Assembly: GCA_946480545.1 (NCBI GenBank)
Contig: CAMLKY010000141.1
Coordinates: forward strand, 1 to 6,087
Direction of reading: 5' to 3'
Source of the DNA: an uncultured Acidobacteriota bacterium
Lineage (GTDB): Bacteria; Acidobacteriota; Blastocatellia; Pyrinomonadales; Pyrinomonadaceae
DNA: 6,087 nt
A program made the position numbers and the translations under genes. Numbering within the stretch: the first letter of the stretch is position 1; each line of letters begins with the position of its first letter. Below are positions 5,870 to 6,087 of this stretch, one piece after another. Below the pieces are notes generated by a model that searched no databases, had not been told where the DNA came from, and saw only the letters and a list, made by a program, of their open reading frames with translations.

Positions 5870-6087
5870 CTAGATAGACACAGCGTTCTCGCGAATGTGG
5901 CGGCTCGCGAGCAGTCCTTTCCCAAGAAAGAAAAGTCCGATCAAGTGCACGCCAAATCCCCAAAAATCGCGCAATCCGATAGATAAGAACGCATCGATAA
6001 CGTAGAGGAATATACCAACGACGAACGCAAGGTCGCTGCCTCGGCGCGCCAGGAGTCCGAACATCGCAAGCGCCGCTGCGATCAGGA
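5870..6087 (-). CDS. C-terminal part of a small membrane protein of unknown function (partial)
   Basis: The frame is open from the right edge of the window to TAG at 5872-5870. It encodes at least 71 residues; an internal ATG at 6064 need not be the start because LIAAALA is readable before it. Two hydrophobic segments are visible, LAFVVGIFLYVIDAFLSIGL and FGVHLIGLFFLGKGLLA, separated by RDFWGFG. They look like two membrane helices followed by a short polar tail (ASRHIRENAVSI). I do not recognise the family. The hydrophobic pattern and in-frame continuation past the window make it more credible than a chance frame. It converges on hpt with only four bases between the two stop codons, and no hairpin terminator is seen between them. 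Confidence 0.6.
   Translation of the reverse strand, partial: LIAAALAMFGLLARRGSDLAFVVGIFLYVIDAFLSIGLRDFWGFGVHLIGLFFLGKGLLASRHIRENAVSI

Noticed and set aside
1..6087. CRISPR array, insertion sequence, tRNA or rRNA
   Set aside because: No regularly spaced repeats, transposase motifs, terminal inverted repeats or cloverleaf/rRNA sequences were seen.

Overview
The window looks like an ordinary chromosomal segment of a Gram-negative, GC-moderate bacterium, most likely an Acidobacteriota member of the Blastocatellia/Pyrinomonadaceae type. That placement is an inference from gene style: a membrane-anchored bacterial Ser/Thr-kinase-like protein, a secreted TPR protein ending in a TonB C-terminal domain, and weak Shine-Dalgarno sequences. 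No rRNA or other marker gene is present to prove it.

Layout. (1) Positions 1-246, minus strand: the 5' part of msrP (periplasmic methionine sulfoxide reductase catalytic subunit) with a Tat signal. It is interrupted by an in-frame TAA at 28-30, after which the family motif YNNFY resumes in the same frame up to the window edge. (2) 247-502: a non-coding region between divergent genes, with a perfect 8-bp inverted repeat and a consensus -10 box. (3) 503-2344, plus: a kinase-fold protein that has lost all four classical catalytic positions, so a predicted pseudokinase, followed by a long charged coiled coil, one transmembrane helix and a Pro/Ala-rich tail. (4) 2420-3481, plus: a secreted TPR protein with a TonB C-terminal domain, closed by a strong rho-independent terminator. 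(5) 4420-3533 and 5199-4417, minus: a two-gene operon rpiB-deoC with a 4-base stop/start overlap. (6) 5200-5289: a short divergent promoter region. (7) 5290-5865, plus: hpt, hypoxanthine phosphoribosyltransferase. (8) 6087-5870, minus: the C-terminal part of a small membrane protein of unknown function, convergent with hpt and 4 bp away.

The most interesting unit is rpiB-deoC. Both proteins carry N-terminal extensions not needed for the core enzymes. Each has an amphipathic helix of the kind used as an encapsulation peptide in bacterial microcompartments. RpiB also has a module (61-101) resembling the N-termini of the ethanolamine-utilisation proteins EutT and EutQ. DeoC plus RpiB is the enzyme signature of the so-called sugar-phosphate-utilising (SPU) microcompartment loci. 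The pair may therefore be metabolosome cargo encoded away from, or at the edge of, a shell-protein locus that lies outside the window. RpiB also has Asp where the classical catalytic Cys sits.

The second unit of interest is the pseudokinase gene followed 75 bp downstream by the TonB/TPR gene. Together they suggest a cell-envelope scaffold or sensing function rather than phosphorylation. All functional statements come from reading motifs by eye; no database search was possible.
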